Counted from the stretch's first letter, positions 8,709-18,360 are shown. The stretch: DNA of 53,083 nucleotides from an uncultured Lachnospiraceae bacterium (GCA_934432595.1 CAKRYR010000016.1:1-53083); one strand, 5' to 3'. Made by a program: numbers and translations. Notes: generated by a model from the sequence alone, not told the origin.

Positions 8709-9212
8709 TTAATCCAAATAATGCTTACCTATAACTGGCAATATTTTTATCGACTTAATCCTTGTTGAATTATAAAATGTAATTCCGTTTAGATCAGCTG
8801 AATTTAATGAACCATCACTATTATATAATATACATTCTCCACTTCTATTAAATGATATTGATATTCCATGATTGTCACTAATTTTAGTACTATTAGTTGT
8901 GATATATGATACATTAGTAGATGAGGTTCCTAACTTACGAAGCTTATAATTAAAATCAATCTTAGCCTTATCATCTACACGATAATAATAATACCCACCT
9001 ACTCTATAAATCTGTAAATATTGTGTCTGAACCTTTGACATATTATTCATCCTTATAGCAGATAATGTACTATTAATAGTTCCTGCTGAGTTATTAACAT
9101 TAGCATTATGTATAACATTAAAACTCATAAAAGCTCCTGAACCAATTATAGCTAATATAGCCATTACTATTAATAATTCAACTAATGAAAAACCTTTATT
9201 ATTTCCCTTCAT
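8709..9212 (-). CDS. Type IV pilus minor pilin (GspH/FimT-like)
   Basis: About 167 residues with the prepilin motif GNNKG then FSLVELLIVMAILAIIG, including Glu5. The small C-terminal domain resembles FimT/GspH-type minor pilins in length and in the MSFNVIHNANVN region. The start at 9212 (MKGNNKG) is chosen over 9269: GGAG lies 9 bases upstream, it gives a normal short leader, and it avoids a 40-base overlap with the preceding gene. Confidence 0.8.
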   Translation of the reverse strand: MKGNNKGFSLVELLIVMAILAIIGSGAFMSFNVIHNANVNNSAGTINSTLSAIRMNNMSKVQTQYLQIYRVGGYYYYRVDDKAKIDFNYKLRKLGTSSTNVSYITTNSTKISDNHGISISFNRSGECILYNSDGSLNSADLNGITFYNSTRIKSIKILPVIGKHYLD

Positions 9213-9228
9213 AAGTATGCTCCAATCT

Positions 9229-11586
9229 CTAATTTCTTGACCAATTTTCATATGTAAACATATTATCAAGACTTATAGTTTGTACTTCACCATCTTCACC
9301 TGCAGTATTCTTTGGATCAAATCCATTTAGAATCTTACTAAGATATATTCCACCCTTTGTATGTACTAAACCAGAACGATTAAATATATCTCTAACGGCC
9401 TCTGAATCAGCATATAATTTTGCATTTCCACCTGAGCCATTTCTTACATAAATGTTTCCTCCTGCAATTACTAATCCATGAATTTCAACATTACCATTTA
9501 ATATAATATCACCTGTACTTATTAATATACCGTAATATTTTTCTGTCTCATTAAAATTAACATTACCTTTATATATTCTTGCCTTTAATGGTATAGTTGT
9601 TTCTACATTATCATGAATATAATTACCTAAGACACCATTTAATTGACTTTCATGCATTATACATCCTGTATTAGTATCGGCAGCTATAGCACTCCAATCT
9701 ATGATCGTTTCAATAGCACCTTTTTCAGAGAATTTACTTCCAGAGGCAAGGTCATTATCTATTTGTTGAAGTTTTTCTGGCACAGTAGGTGTTAAGAAAG
9801 ACCAAATATTTCCATATAGCGTACCAAAGCTACTAACAAAAGAACTATCTCCAGCTGATAATCCACCTGTATCAATTGTAGGAGGTTCTTGCAAGCCACT
9901 ATTATTAACTTTTAATTTTTTAATATTAACACCAACTACTTTAAAATCAGAAGCATCTAAAGTCATATCTACTGGAATTAATCCAAGTAACATATTCTTT
10001 ATTCCAGGGTTAACATAACTTGAATTATTATAGAATTGAGATGCTTTAGTTGCAGAAGCAAAGTTCAAATAATAATAAGCAACTGACATATTATTAGCTG
10101 TGGTAACATCTGTTGAATTAGAATAAGTATAATGTAAAACTTTAACATATAAACCTGATGCATCTTGCACTATTGTTCCATCATTTTTTAGTGGCGAACT
10201 AGCTAACTCATTATTAATTGCAGTTGTTAATGTATCAAAACTTGTACCATATCCTGCAGCTGCTAAGTCATCACGGGTAACTGGATTAGGTAATCCCTTC
10301 ATATACTGAGAAGGAACTAAATAAGCCAATTCATTACTTCTTGGTGCAACAGAATCACCAGTAAGAATACTTCTATCTGAACTTGGTACAGTATAATTAC
10401 CATTATTATATGTTCTTATAAATGAACTACCTGATACAGATATTTGTTCTAATCCTGTAGCATTTAAAGTATTATTTCTACCATTTATAATTATAGCACT
10501 TGACTCATTAGGAGTATCAGTTGATATTCCTATTCCATGATATGTACCAGCTAAATTAACTGTACTATTATTTCCTTCAAATACTAAATCATTTCTTACA
10601 TAAGTATTAGCTTCTACATTCAATGCATTGTTTGATGTAGAACCAGAATTATCTATAGTTATATTACCAGCACATAAGTTAGTCCTTGCGGCAGTACTTC
10701 CATTACTTGCAGTAAATAAATACGTTCCTCCTGAACTTCCAGACCCGATATTCAAATCTTTACCAACATAGATATTGTCAGCATTCACATTCATATGAAC
10801 ATTATTATGTGACAATAACAAATTATCTCCTATCCATATTGAACCTTCAACATCGGCTGTATTACTTGTTTGAACTAATTCAACATTATTCCTTGCCATT
10901 AGTGCAAACTTCTCATAGTCTGTATTAGGATCTGGATCTAATAAAGTGAAATCTGGTGTTGGAATTGTAATAACAATATCGGTAAATACCCCATTGACAT
11001 ATCCAACTTTATTAAAATATTCAACACCAATATTTCTAATAGTAATAGTATCGAAATTGGTTGAATCATATTCATATGATATATATGCTGTTGAGTTCTT
11101 TGGTACATCTAATCTATAATTATCATTATGTAAATTTTTATAATATGAAGAAATTAAATCATTTAATTTATCAAGATCAACAGCATCAGTTAATGAAGGA
11201 TTAGAAGTTAATTTTATTTTAGATATAAATCCCCCATATGTTGACCCATCTCCAAATAAAACTAATCTCTTAAATTCTTTTTTTCTATCATCTGCATTAT
11301 CACTAAGTTTAAAATCAGCAATAACATCATAATATGCATCAACCATACTTGCAGCAATCTCATTTTGTATTCCAAGTTTAAGTTGGTCTATTACTTCTTC
11401 TGCTGAATAAAAGTTATTCTTAGATTGACTATCTACGGATTTAGTAACATAACTATTCTGAGTTATAATAAGTATAAGAGATGCTAATATACCAACTAAA
11501 CCTATAGCAATAATTACTGTTACAAGGGTAGAACCTTTATTATTACTTTTATTACGTTTAATTAGATTCCTTAATATATTTCCCAT
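9229..11586 (-). CDS. Large PilX-like minor pilin with beta-rich domain (785 aa)
   Basis: The N-terminus carries NNKG then STLVTVIIAIGLVGILASLILI, a class III prepilin leader and hydrophobic helix. The usual Glu5 is threonine, as in some GspK/PilX-type subunits at the pilus tip. PilX-like features follow (FYSAEEVIDQL). Residues of roughly 245-400 and 660-740 are Asn/Gly/Ser-rich repeats such as SIWIGDNLLLSHNNV, NIYVGKDLNIGSGSSGG and GNVEIHGLVIAGGNIYVRN, which suggest a beta-helix like polymer-forming or bactofilin proteins. It is far longer than ordinary minor pilins and may be a tip adhesin or cap; this is inference. Confidence 0.75.
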   Translation of the reverse strand: MGNILRNLIKRNKSNNKGSTLVTVIIAIGLVGILASLILIITQNSYVTKSVDSQSKNNFYSAEEVIDQLKLGIQNEIAASMVDAYYDVIADFKLSDNADDRKKEFKRLVLFGDGSTYGGFISKIKLTSNPSLTDAVDLDKLNDLISSYYKNLHNDNYRLDVPKNSTAYISYEYDSTNFDTITIRNIGVEYFNKVGYVNGVFTDIVITIPTPDFTLLDPDPNTDYEKFALMARNNVELVQTSNTADVEGSIWIGDNLLLSHNNVHMNVNADNIYVGKDLNIGSGSSGGTYLFTASNGSTAARTNLCAGNITIDNSGSTSNNALNVEANTYVRNDLVFEGNNSTVNLAGTYHGIGISTDTPNESSAIIINGRNNTLNATGLEQISVSGSSFIRTYNNGNYTVPSSDRSILTGDSVAPRSNELAYLVPSQYMKGLPNPVTRDDLAAAGYGTSFDTLTTAINNELASSPLKNDGTIVQDASGLYVKVLHYTYSNSTDVTTANNMSVAYYYLNFASATKASQFYNNSSYVNPGIKNMLLGLIPVDMTLDASDFKVVGVNIKKLKVNNSGLQEPPTIDTGGLSAGDSSFVSSFGTLYGNIWSFLTPTVPEKLQQIDNDLASGSKFSEKGAIETIIDWSAIAADTNTGCIMHESQLNGVLGNYIHDNVETTIPLKARIYKGNVNFNETEKYYGILISTGDIILNGNVEIHGLVIAGGNIYVRNGSGGNAKLYADSEAVRDIFNRSGLVHTKGGIYLSKILNGFDPKNTAGEDGEVQTISLDNMFTYENWSRN

Positions 11587-11613
11587 AAAGTATTCTCCTT
11601 TCCATAGATAATG

Positions 11614-12807
11614 TTATCTTATAAAAGCACTCTTCGTATTTGATATTGGGTTCGTTTTAAATTTTTTATCCATAGTGTTTTGATAATCATATACTTGTAC
11701 TGTCAAACCATATATACGTCTAATCTTTTTACCAGAATCACCAAAGTTGTCAATTTTAGTTCCATCAGTTGTATATATATTTGACATACCATTTTTAGAA
11801 CCATTATTCGTTAAGAATTGTAAGTATTTTCTTGCATCAGGATCATTAGAAGTAATCTTCCATTTGGTATCGGGATCAGCTGCACACTCAGATGTTACTA
11901 AAGCAACTGGAATATCTACATTTTCACTACCATCTGCTAATAGATTTCCAACATTTACATGGAAAATAATATCATTAACTCCAACCAAATCCTTACCATT
12001 ACATATAATATACATATATTTTAACTTATTCTTAATATCAAATGAATCCTCACCTACATTCAAAAATGTAAATTCTTTGATTTTGTCAGAATATGAATCT
12101 AGAGGACTAGATACTGTATAATAGGTTACATTTCCATATGCATGATATGATCCTTCTGTAACGGTATTTTCTGCATCAAATTTTGTTATATATATATCCA
12201 TCTTGCATTTTAAATAATTAGCTGCACCTAACTTTTCTCTTGCCATTTCTTTTAACGTTTTATTACCTATATGATTAAGTGTACCTGTATTATCTATAAC
12301 TACTGTGCTATCTGAACCTACTTCGACAATTGATGGAATAATCTTACTGTTAATATCATTATATTCGTCAGAATTAAGCTTAATAAGAACATCGTATTTC
12401 TTTGCTCCACTTTCAACACCATATATGCCATAATAATATTTTCTACTATTACTATTAAAACTAGCTGCCGTATCTGATTCCATCGTTGTATAAGAAGTTT
12501 CATCAGAAGTAGAGAGCCTACTATAGCCTTCATAGTTATATACATTCTTATCAAGTATATCAAAGATGTATGTCCTAGGTATAACAAAAGTAGAACACAA
12601 GTCACTTACAGAATGGGATCTAACACCTTCTGTAACACTTTGTCCTAATAGAACTGCTCTTTGAAATGAACTTGTATCTCTACTTACTTTCATACCTCTA
12701 GATATACTATCCATAAGAGGAATTGATACAAGTACCAATATAGACATTGCAATTATTGTTTCAATTAATGTAAAACCTTTATTATTTAATTTCTCTCCTC
12801 TATGCAT
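11614..12807 (-). CDS. Type IV pilus minor pilin (PilV-like)
   Basis: About 397 residues. The prepilin motif LNNKG is followed by FTLIETIIAMSILVLVSIPLM with Glu5 present. The large C-terminal domain has no recognised enzyme motif. The position after the PilO-like gene and the N-terminal type fit a PilV/GspI-like minor pilin. The start at 12807 (MHRGEK) is supported by GGAGG five bases upstream; the ATGs further upstream contain that site within them. Confidence 0.78.
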   Translation of the reverse strand: MHRGEKLNNKGFTLIETIIAMSILVLVSIPLMDSISRGMKVSRDTSSFQRAVLLGQSVTEGVRSHSVSDLCSTFVIPRTYIFDILDKNVYNYEGYSRLSTSDETSYTTMESDTAASFNSNSRKYYYGIYGVESGAKKYDVLIKLNSDEYNDINSKIIPSIVEVGSDSTVVIDNTGTLNHIGNKTLKEMAREKLGAANYLKCKMDIYITKFDAENTVTEGSYHAYGNVTYYTVSSPLDSYSDKIKEFTFLNVGEDSFDIKNKLKYMYIICNGKDLVGVNDIIFHVNVGNLLADGSENVDIPVALVTSECAADPDTKWKITSNDPDARKYLQFLTNNGSKNGMSNIYTTDGTKIDNFGDSGKKIRRIYGLTVQVYDYQNTMDKKFKTNPISNTKSAFIR

Positions 12808-12835
12808 AATGTCCTCCATTCTCAAACATAACTCA

Positions 12836-12864
12836 TAGCAAAATAGCTGTAGGCTATTTTGCTA
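12836..12864. other. Intercistronic hairpin in the pilus operon
   Basis: TAGCAAAATAGC and its reverse complement form a perfect 12-bp stem around a five-base loop, between the PilO-like and PilV-like genes. No T-run follows on the minus strand, so mRNA processing, stabilisation or attenuation is more likely than full termination. Confidence 0.6.
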
Positions 12865-12880
12865 TAAATTTTACATACTA

Positions 12881-13555
12881 TTAATCTTTACTAGGATCAA
12901 AGAATATACTATCCTTTCCTGAATCAACACCGAAATCAGGTTCCTCATATTTTGTTATATTGCAACCTGTGTATACTTTTAAAGTAACACCACCAGTAAC
13001 TCCACCAGTAATACTTCCTTTCGAAATACTTATAGTGTCTATACTAACTTTCGCAGGGCATTTTTGATTTAATTCATTAACCAGATTCTTTAATTCCTTA
13101 TAATCACCTATATAATCACAAGTAATAGTTGAACAATATATTGCACCAAGCTCCGGATTTTCCTTTCCTTCGCTATCTACAAAAGTATAAAATATACCAT
13201 CATCTGCCACACTTACTCCAGAAACACCAAATTGATGTGAAGAATAAAGTTTACACATATATTCAATTATTTTTTCTAAAGTTACTTTTTCTGGATATTT
13301 TCCTAGAATTGCTTCATACTCGGCTAATTTTACCTTAGTCTCTTTTTGAATTTCTTCACTTCTAGACTTTGCTTCAACTAACTCATCTCTTTTTTCTGTT
13401 AGTTTATTTATCTGCTTATCAAGTTGTTCATTCTTTTCTGCAAAAGTTCCTGTTGATAACTTAAATGACAAGAATAATAATGCAGCTAAAAGAACAATTA
13501 TAATAATCTGTTTATCTCTCTCTTTTAATCCTGATTGTTTTTTCTCTTTTTCCAT
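12881..13555 (-). CDS. pilO: PilO-like pilus alignment-complex protein
   Basis: The 224-residue product has a short cytoplasmic start, one membrane helix (about 17-34, IIIIVLLAALLFLSF), a coiled coil (about 38-80), and a compact extracytoplasmic domain. This is the layout of PilO, which pairs with PilN to link the pilus motor to the envelope. Sequence identity within the family is very low, so the call rests on layout and on its position directly after the PilM-PilN fusion. AGGAGG lies 8 bases before the start. Confidence 0.78.
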   Translation of the reverse strand: MEKEKKQSGLKERDKQIIIIVLLAALLFLSFKLSTGTFAEKNEQLDKQINKLTEKRDELVEAKSRSEEIQKETKVKLAEYEAILGKYPEKVTLEKIIEYMCKLYSSHQFGVSGVSVADDGIFYTFVDSEGKENPELGAIYCSTITCDYIGDYKELKNLVNELNQKCPAKVSIDTISISKGSITGGVTGGVTLKVYTGCNITKYEEPDFGVDSGKDSIFFDPSKD

Positions 13556-13567
13556 TGTAGAGACCTC

Positions 13568-15367
13568 CTATTGTTCAGCATTATCATCTGATTGATTTTC
13601 AGAGTCATCTGATTGTTCTTCTGAATCTTTTTGTGTATCATCAGTATTTTCTTCTTTATTAAGTCCTAATATTTCTTTAACAGTATCTTCTGTTGGCACA
13701 TTCTTCTTATCAAGTAAAGCAGAACAATCTATTTCAGTTGGAGTAATAATCATAGAATAAGTATAAGAACCCTTACCATTTGAATTAGCATCTGTACCAA
13801 AACTAGATACTTCAACTTTATCAATAAGAGCACACTTACCTGCATTAATAATGAACTGTCCTACTTCTTCTAAACTACTTGCTGACATAGAAAGTGTAAT
13901 TCCTGTCTCCGTATAAGAAAAATTACTTGTATAACTTCCCTTAGGCATTGCATCTTCTATTTCTTCTAACAAAACATTTAACAAATACGTATAACTTGTT
14001 GTCTTAGCAAAAATTGTTGTTGCATTCATATATTTAGAATCTGCATCTGCGGCCTCATCAATGAGCTTCTGAACGTCTTGATTTTCTTTTATCTCATTCT
14101 CTAAATTTGATTTTTTTAACTTTTTTGCTGACATATTTATAAGTGGAAATGCCAACATTATCGCTGATAAAACTAACGCACCTACAACTATCAATTTAAA
14201 ATACTTAGATTGTTGCTTTTGCTTAGCAGCTTCTGCATGTTGCTTTGGTACAAAGTCCACAGGATCTAGCATTGCACCTAGGCAAGAAATATATTCTGAT
14301 TTATCTTCATTAGCTAAATGACTATTCTTACTAAATTCTATCCCTATAATATTCTCAAGCTTCATTATTTCTGAAAATACTTCATTTCTAAATAATGGAA
14401 CTATACCTTTTATTTTACTTCCTAGTCCAATAACATATATATTATGAACCTTTTTATCAGGAAATTTGGAAGAATAATAATCAAGTACACGAATACTATT
14501 ATTTACTAAATAACTAAGTGCATCTGTTATTTCATCCTTAGCCTTCATCTGTCTAATCTGTTGTGAATAAGCATCATTGTTACTATCCATATATGAAAGA
14601 GCTACGTCATCTATAGCACTTTCATTTAACTTAGGATTAACTAATGTATCAGTAAATAACTTATCATATGCTGTTTCTTTATCTACAATATCAAATTCTC
14701 CACAATTAATCGCAGCATCCACAATCGCGCTTACACCATAAGGAACTGTTCTTTGTAGAATAAGTGTTCCGTTATTTAAAATATTTATTAATGTATTATT
14801 CTCATTTAACTGAATAAATACATTAACATCTTTCATATTTTGTTTCTTTAATATTTGATATGAACTATTACCACTATAATCGATAGCAACGATATCAATC
14901 CGAAGTACCTTACTCATTTCATAATAAGTCTCAATCAAATCATTAGGAGCTGCCAAAACTAAGATTCTATATTTGGATGTATCTTCCTCTTTAACTTCTT
15001 CAAGTTTTTTATATGTAATAACGTAATTTTCAACTTCAATAGGAAAATATTCCTTTGCATTTGTCTGAACAAAAGCTTCAATCTTATTATCAGGCATTTT
15101 AGGCATGTTAACTTCCCTATTAGCTATTTTACTTGAAGTAATACTAAACACAGCACTCTTAGCATTCATTCCATACTTTTGCATTGCTGATTTCATTGAT
15201 ATAGCTAATATATCCTTATTACGTATATAACCATCTTCTACAGCACCTTCAGGCGTATCAAAAGTGCATGAATTAATGACTGTCTGTTTCTTGCCGCTTA
15301 TCTCTAATTCACAAATTCTTGATGTTTGAACACCAAGTTCCACACTTAATACTTTTTTTCCAGCCAT
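13568..15367 (-). CDS. PilM-PilN fusion, pilus assembly platform protein
   Basis: 599 residues combining two proteins that are usually separate. Residues 1-370 are a PilM-type actin-like domain (KVLSVELGVQTSRIC nucleotide-binding start, VYVIGLGSKIKG phosphate-2-like loop at about 311-320). Residues 391-411 form a membrane helix. Residues 415-550 are a PilN-like region with a coiled coil, then LLNVLLEEIEDAMPKGSY. The tail from about 565 is very acidic and Asp/Gln/Glu-rich. PilN normally anchors PilM by an N-terminal peptide, so a fusion would make the contact permanent. I see no stop or frameshift at the join. Confidence 0.82.
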   Translation of the reverse strand: MAGKKVLSVELGVQTSRICELEISGKKQTVINSCTFDTPEGAVEDGYIRNKDILAISMKSAMQKYGMNAKSAVFSITSSKIANREVNMPKMPDNKIEAFVQTNAKEYFPIEVENYVITYKKLEEVKEEDTSKYRILVLAAPNDLIETYYEMSKVLRIDIVAIDYSGNSSYQILKKQNMKDVNVFIQLNENNTLINILNNGTLILQRTVPYGVSAIVDAAINCGEFDIVDKETAYDKLFTDTLVNPKLNESAIDDVALSYMDSNNDAYSQQIRQMKAKDEITDALSYLVNNSIRVLDYYSSKFPDKKVHNIYVIGLGSKIKGIVPLFRNEVFSEIMKLENIIGIEFSKNSHLANEDKSEYISCLGAMLDPVDFVPKQHAEAAKQKQQSKYFKLIVVGALVLSAIMLAFPLINMSAKKLKKSNLENEIKENQDVQKLIDEAADADSKYMNATTIFAKTTSYTYLLNVLLEEIEDAMPKGSYTSNFSYTETGITLSMSASSLEEVGQFIINAGKCALIDKVEVSSFGTDANSNGKGSYTYSMIITPTEIDCSALLDKKNVPTEDTVKEILGLNKEENTDDTQKDSEEQSDDSENQSDDNAEQ

Positions 15368-15488
15368 AACGAACCTCCTAGGTTTTTGTTATATTTATAA
15401 ATCATTTATTTCGGACAAAATCCAATTACACATAGATATTATCGCCAATATTTACACAATACTTAAGCTTTCTTTATGTAAATTAATT

Positions 15489-16274
15489 CTATTTATACAA
15501 TGACATATACATATTTAAAAGATTATTGCCAAATATCATTGCGATATATATTCCTATTGCTAAATAAGGTCCCAATGCCAAAACTTTAGGTTCATTACTT
15601 ATTTTTATTCTTATACTATGTACAATTGATCCTAGTATACAACCTATTATAAATGCCACTAAAATAAGTTTCCAACCAATTAATAAACCACAAGTAGCCA
15701 TAAGTTTGCAATCTCCACCCCCCATTGCTCTTCCATTACTTAAATATATAATAATATATATAAAACCACTAACAAGTACTAATCCTATTATATGTTCTAA
15801 GAAATTCTTGTAATCAAATATCGTTACTATTATTCCAATAGCTAATATAAAATAATTAATTTCTACAGGAATTTCATAAGTTTCAAAGTCAACAAAGCTT
15901 AATATTACAAGTCCAGCTATAACTAGACAAGATAAAAAGCCTATAAAAAATGAAGTATTAACATACATTTCTATACAAAACAACATACCCATTAATACTT
16001 CAACTATTAAATACCTTTTATGAATCTTTTCCCCACATCTATTACAATATCCCTTATTTTTAATAAATCCTATTATTGGAATAGAATCTATACCTTTTCT
16101 TTTACATCCACAATTATAAGTAAAATCATTAATATTTAATTTATGTTTTTTACTTCCATCCTCATCTGATACCTTTTCAATAAAATAATCAATCAATTTA
16201 TTAGCAAAGCATCCAATAAATGCTCCATATACAAATATAATTAAGAATTTAAGTATAGTCATTATAGTAAGCAT
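15489..16274 (-). CDS. pilD: Prepilin peptidase / N-methyltransferase
   Basis: A 261-residue polytopic membrane aspartyl protease that cuts the leader of type IV prepilins after Gly and methylates the new N-terminus. It has an N-terminal cytoplasmic cysteine region (CGCKRK ... CNRC) resembling the PilD zinc motif, and two catalytic aspartates: VDFETYEIP at about 128 and GGGDCKLM at about 190. Several membrane helices follow. It lies directly after the major pilin gene. GAAAGGG is 7 bases before the ATG. Confidence 0.9.
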   Translation of the reverse strand: MLTIMTILKFLIIFVYGAFIGCFANKLIDYFIEKVSDEDGSKKHKLNINDFTYNCGCKRKGIDSIPIIGFIKNKGYCNRCGEKIHKRYLIVEVLMGMLFCIEMYVNTSFFIGFLSCLVIAGLVILSFVDFETYEIPVEINYFILAIGIIVTIFDYKNFLEHIIGLVLVSGFIYIIIYLSNGRAMGGGDCKLMATCGLLIGWKLILVAFIIGCILGSIVHSIRIKISNEPKVLALGPYLAIGIYIAMIFGNNLLNMYMSLYK

Positions 16275-16311
16275 ATTATTACCCTTTCTTATATTTTGTT
16301 TTTATTTATAT

Positions 16312-16347
16312 ATAACCAAAGAGTTGGAATTCCAACTCTTTGGTTAT
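16312..16347. other. Perfect 36-bp palindrome between major pilin and prepilin peptidase
   Basis: The sequence reads the same on both strands (arms ATAACCAAAGAGTTGGAA), so the RNA would form a stem of up to 16 bp with a very short loop about 20 bases after the pilin stop. There is no T-run after it on the minus strand. Its position suggests partial termination or 3'-end protection that keeps pilin mRNA above downstream mRNA. Confidence 0.75.
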
Positions 16348-16367
16348 TTTATAAAAATAATTATGAT

Positions 16368-16892
16368 TTAGTCATTCCATGTTACAGAAGCAGGTTCTTT
16401 AACAGTTTGAACTTTAATATCACCAATTTCTGTAACTTCTTCAGTAGTTGTTGCTGTACTATGTATGCTTGAATTAGTTTTACTACCTTGTTTAACAACA
16501 ATTGTTACTTTATAAGCTGCCATACCTGTTTGCTTTGGATCTTTAATAGTTGATAAAGAATCCTTTAATTCTTTAGCAAAAGAAGGACAAGTTGCACCAG
16601 CCCCCGTTGAAATTACTGTAAACTTAGGGCCTGATTTAATTAAAAATTCAAAGTCTTTAGTTCCACCTGTTGCTTTTGCAGCAACTTCTTTGTAAGCAGC
16701 TTCCTCAGCTAATGCAGCATTAACACAACTTTCAATTGTACTACATGTACTTGCATCAGTTGATACTCTTGATTTTTCGATATACTTCATAAGCTGTGGA
16801 GCTAGGGCAGCTGCCAAGATAGCCATGATAGCTATAACGATAATCAACTCAACAAGTGAAAAACCTTTGTTATTCATTCTCTCTTTCCTCAT
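16368..16892 (-). CDS. pilA: Major type IV pilin (prepilin)
   Basis: 174 residues: a short positively charged leader MRKERMNNKG, cut site, then FSLVELIIVIAIMAILAAAL with Glu5. A helical spine continues to a small globular domain containing two cysteines near the spine and one later (SSTC-like CSTIESC; ATCPSF). Ala/Thr content is high and length is typical of a major pilin. It sits between pilC and pilD, and a strong palindrome follows it, consistent with high separate expression. AAAGGAG lies 9 bases before the start. Confidence 0.88.
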   Translation of the reverse strand: MRKERMNNKGFSLVELIIVIAIMAILAAALAPQLMKYIEKSRVSTDASTCSTIESCVNAALAEEAAYKEVAAKATGGTKDFEFLIKSGPKFTVISTGAGATCPSFAKELKDSLSTIKDPKQTGMAAYKVTIVVKQGSKTNSSIHSTATTTEEVTEIGDIKVQTVKEPASVTWND

Positions 16893-16976
16893 AAAACATT
16901 TCTCCTTTACTTGTAAATTATAAATTGTTAATTATTTTATTAATCATGCCTTAGCATGTATTAATCTTTTTAAATC

Positions 16977-18188
16977 TTAAAGATTATCAATACCACTATA
17001 CATTGAGAACATTGGTTGCATAACCGCCATAACAATTACACCAACTATACCAGCAAGTAATACTATGATAAGTGGTTCTAGGGCTGCTGATAACGATTGA
17101 GTTGCAAGTTCTACTTCTTCATCATAGTAGTTTGCACACTTTTCTAACATCTCCTCAATATTACCAGTTTCTTCACCTATCTTTGTCATTTGACAAATCA
17201 TTGCCGGAAATAATCCAGTCTCAATCAATGGTTGTGATAAAGGAATACCTTTTTCAACTAAGCCTTTTGCATCTTTAAGTCCTTCTTTATATAATATGTT
17301 ATCCATTGTATTAGCTGTAATCTCAATTGCATCTATAATAGGTAATCCAGATGCCATAAGTGTACTCATCTGTCTAGCAAATCTAGCACAAGCAGTTTTA
17401 GTTGCCATATTACCAAATATCGGCATACTAAGTTGTAATCTTGCTAGTATATGTTTACCATTTTCTGTTGATGCAAACATCTTAAATCCTATAACAATTG
17501 CTGCAACAATACCAACTAATATGAACCACTTATGTATAACAAAATCACTCATTGCCATAACAAATCTTGTCATCATAGGCATCTCTACATCCATATCAGC
17601 AAACATTCCAACAAAGTTAGGAATAACCATTACCATCATTATGATAACAACAACTACTGCTACTATTGCAACAACTATAGGATATATCATAGCTTTCTTA
17701 ACCATACCCTTAAGTTTTGCATCTTTTTCGAATTGTACTGACATTCTGTCGAATGCTACTTCCAATGAACCAGATGCTTCACCAGCTGCTACCATATTTA
17801 TAAGAATATCAGGAAAGTCATTGCAATTCTCCATTGCTCCTGCTAGACTTTCACCTTTTGCAACATCATTTCTAACTGCCTCTAAGTCTTCTTTCAATGT
17901 TGGGTTAGTAGTCTGTTCGTATAACATCTCAAGTGCTGTAATAATAGGAACACCTGCTTGCAATATACTAACAAATTGCTTACACAACACAGCAAACTCT
18001 CTAGGTGTAATCTTCTTCTTGATACCAAAACTGATATCTTTATCTAACACTGAACCCTCTTTAAGTGATATAATTGTAAGTCCATCCTTACGCAGTAAGG
18101 TTTGAGCTTGTTCTAGGTCTGTAGCATCTATGGAACCATTCTTTGACTTACCATTACTATCAATAGCTTCATATACATAACTAGCCAA
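16977..18188 (-). CDS. pilC: Type IV pilus inner-membrane platform protein PilC
   Basis: A 403-residue GspF-family protein with two GspF domains (about 70-190 and 275-395) and three membrane regions (about 168-190, 216-236, 372-392). Family hallmarks are visible: GVPIITALEML, GESLAGAM, AGEASGSLEVAFDRM in the first repeat and GLPIIDAIEI, MTKIGEETGNIEEML in the second. It forms the platform on which PilB and PilT act. The start codon is TTG with AGAAGGTG upstream. An apparent separate promoter lies at 18250-18278. Confidence 0.92.
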   Translation of the reverse strand: MASYVYEAIDSNGKSKNGSIDATDLEQAQTLLRKDGLTIISLKEGSVLDKDISFGIKKKITPREFAVLCKQFVSILQAGVPIITALEMLYEQTTNPTLKEDLEAVRNDVAKGESLAGAMENCNDFPDILINMVAAGEASGSLEVAFDRMSVQFEKDAKLKGMVKKAMIYPIVVAIVAVVVVIIMMVMVIPNFVGMFADMDVEMPMMTRFVMAMSDFVIHKWFILVGIVAAIVIGFKMFASTENGKHILARLQLSMPIFGNMATKTACARFARQMSTLMASGLPIIDAIEITANTMDNILYKEGLKDAKGLVEKGIPLSQPLIETGLFPAMICQMTKIGEETGNIEEMLEKCANYYDEEVELATQSLSAALEPLIIVLLAGIVGVIVMAVMQPMFSMYSGIDNL

Positions 18189-18249
18189 ATTATCACCTTC
18201 TAACTTATATTTAGTTGTGGTTATCTTTTCTCTTTTTTCTCATATGTAT

Positions 18250-18278
18250 ATAATACCACACTTTTGATTTTTTGTCAC
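18250..18278 (-). promoter_or_regulatory. Promoter for pilC and downstream pilus genes
   Basis: On the minus strand GTGACA (18273-18278) and TATTAT (18250-18255) are 17 bases apart. This gives the pilin and assembly genes a promoter separate from pilB-pilT. Found by eye. Confidence 0.55.
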
Positions 18279-18283
18279 TACTT

Positions 18284-18360
18284 TTTGTTCATTTTTGTTT
18301 ATTTTATTTACTTTTTATTCATTTTTGTTCATCATTTATTCATAATTTATTTACTTTATT
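18284..18360. repeat. Degenerate tandem direct repeats upstream of the pilC promoter
   Basis: On the minus strand units of the form ATGAACAAAAA / ATGAATAAAAA / GTAAATAAAAT recur about every 11 bases immediately upstream of the -35 box. The arrangement resembles a set of regulator binding sites rather than random AT-richness. Confidence 0.5.

Noticed and set aside
17296..18105. 269-residue frame opposite pilC
   Set aside because: It is fully antisense to a well-supported gene and hydrophobic only because of the complementary codons.
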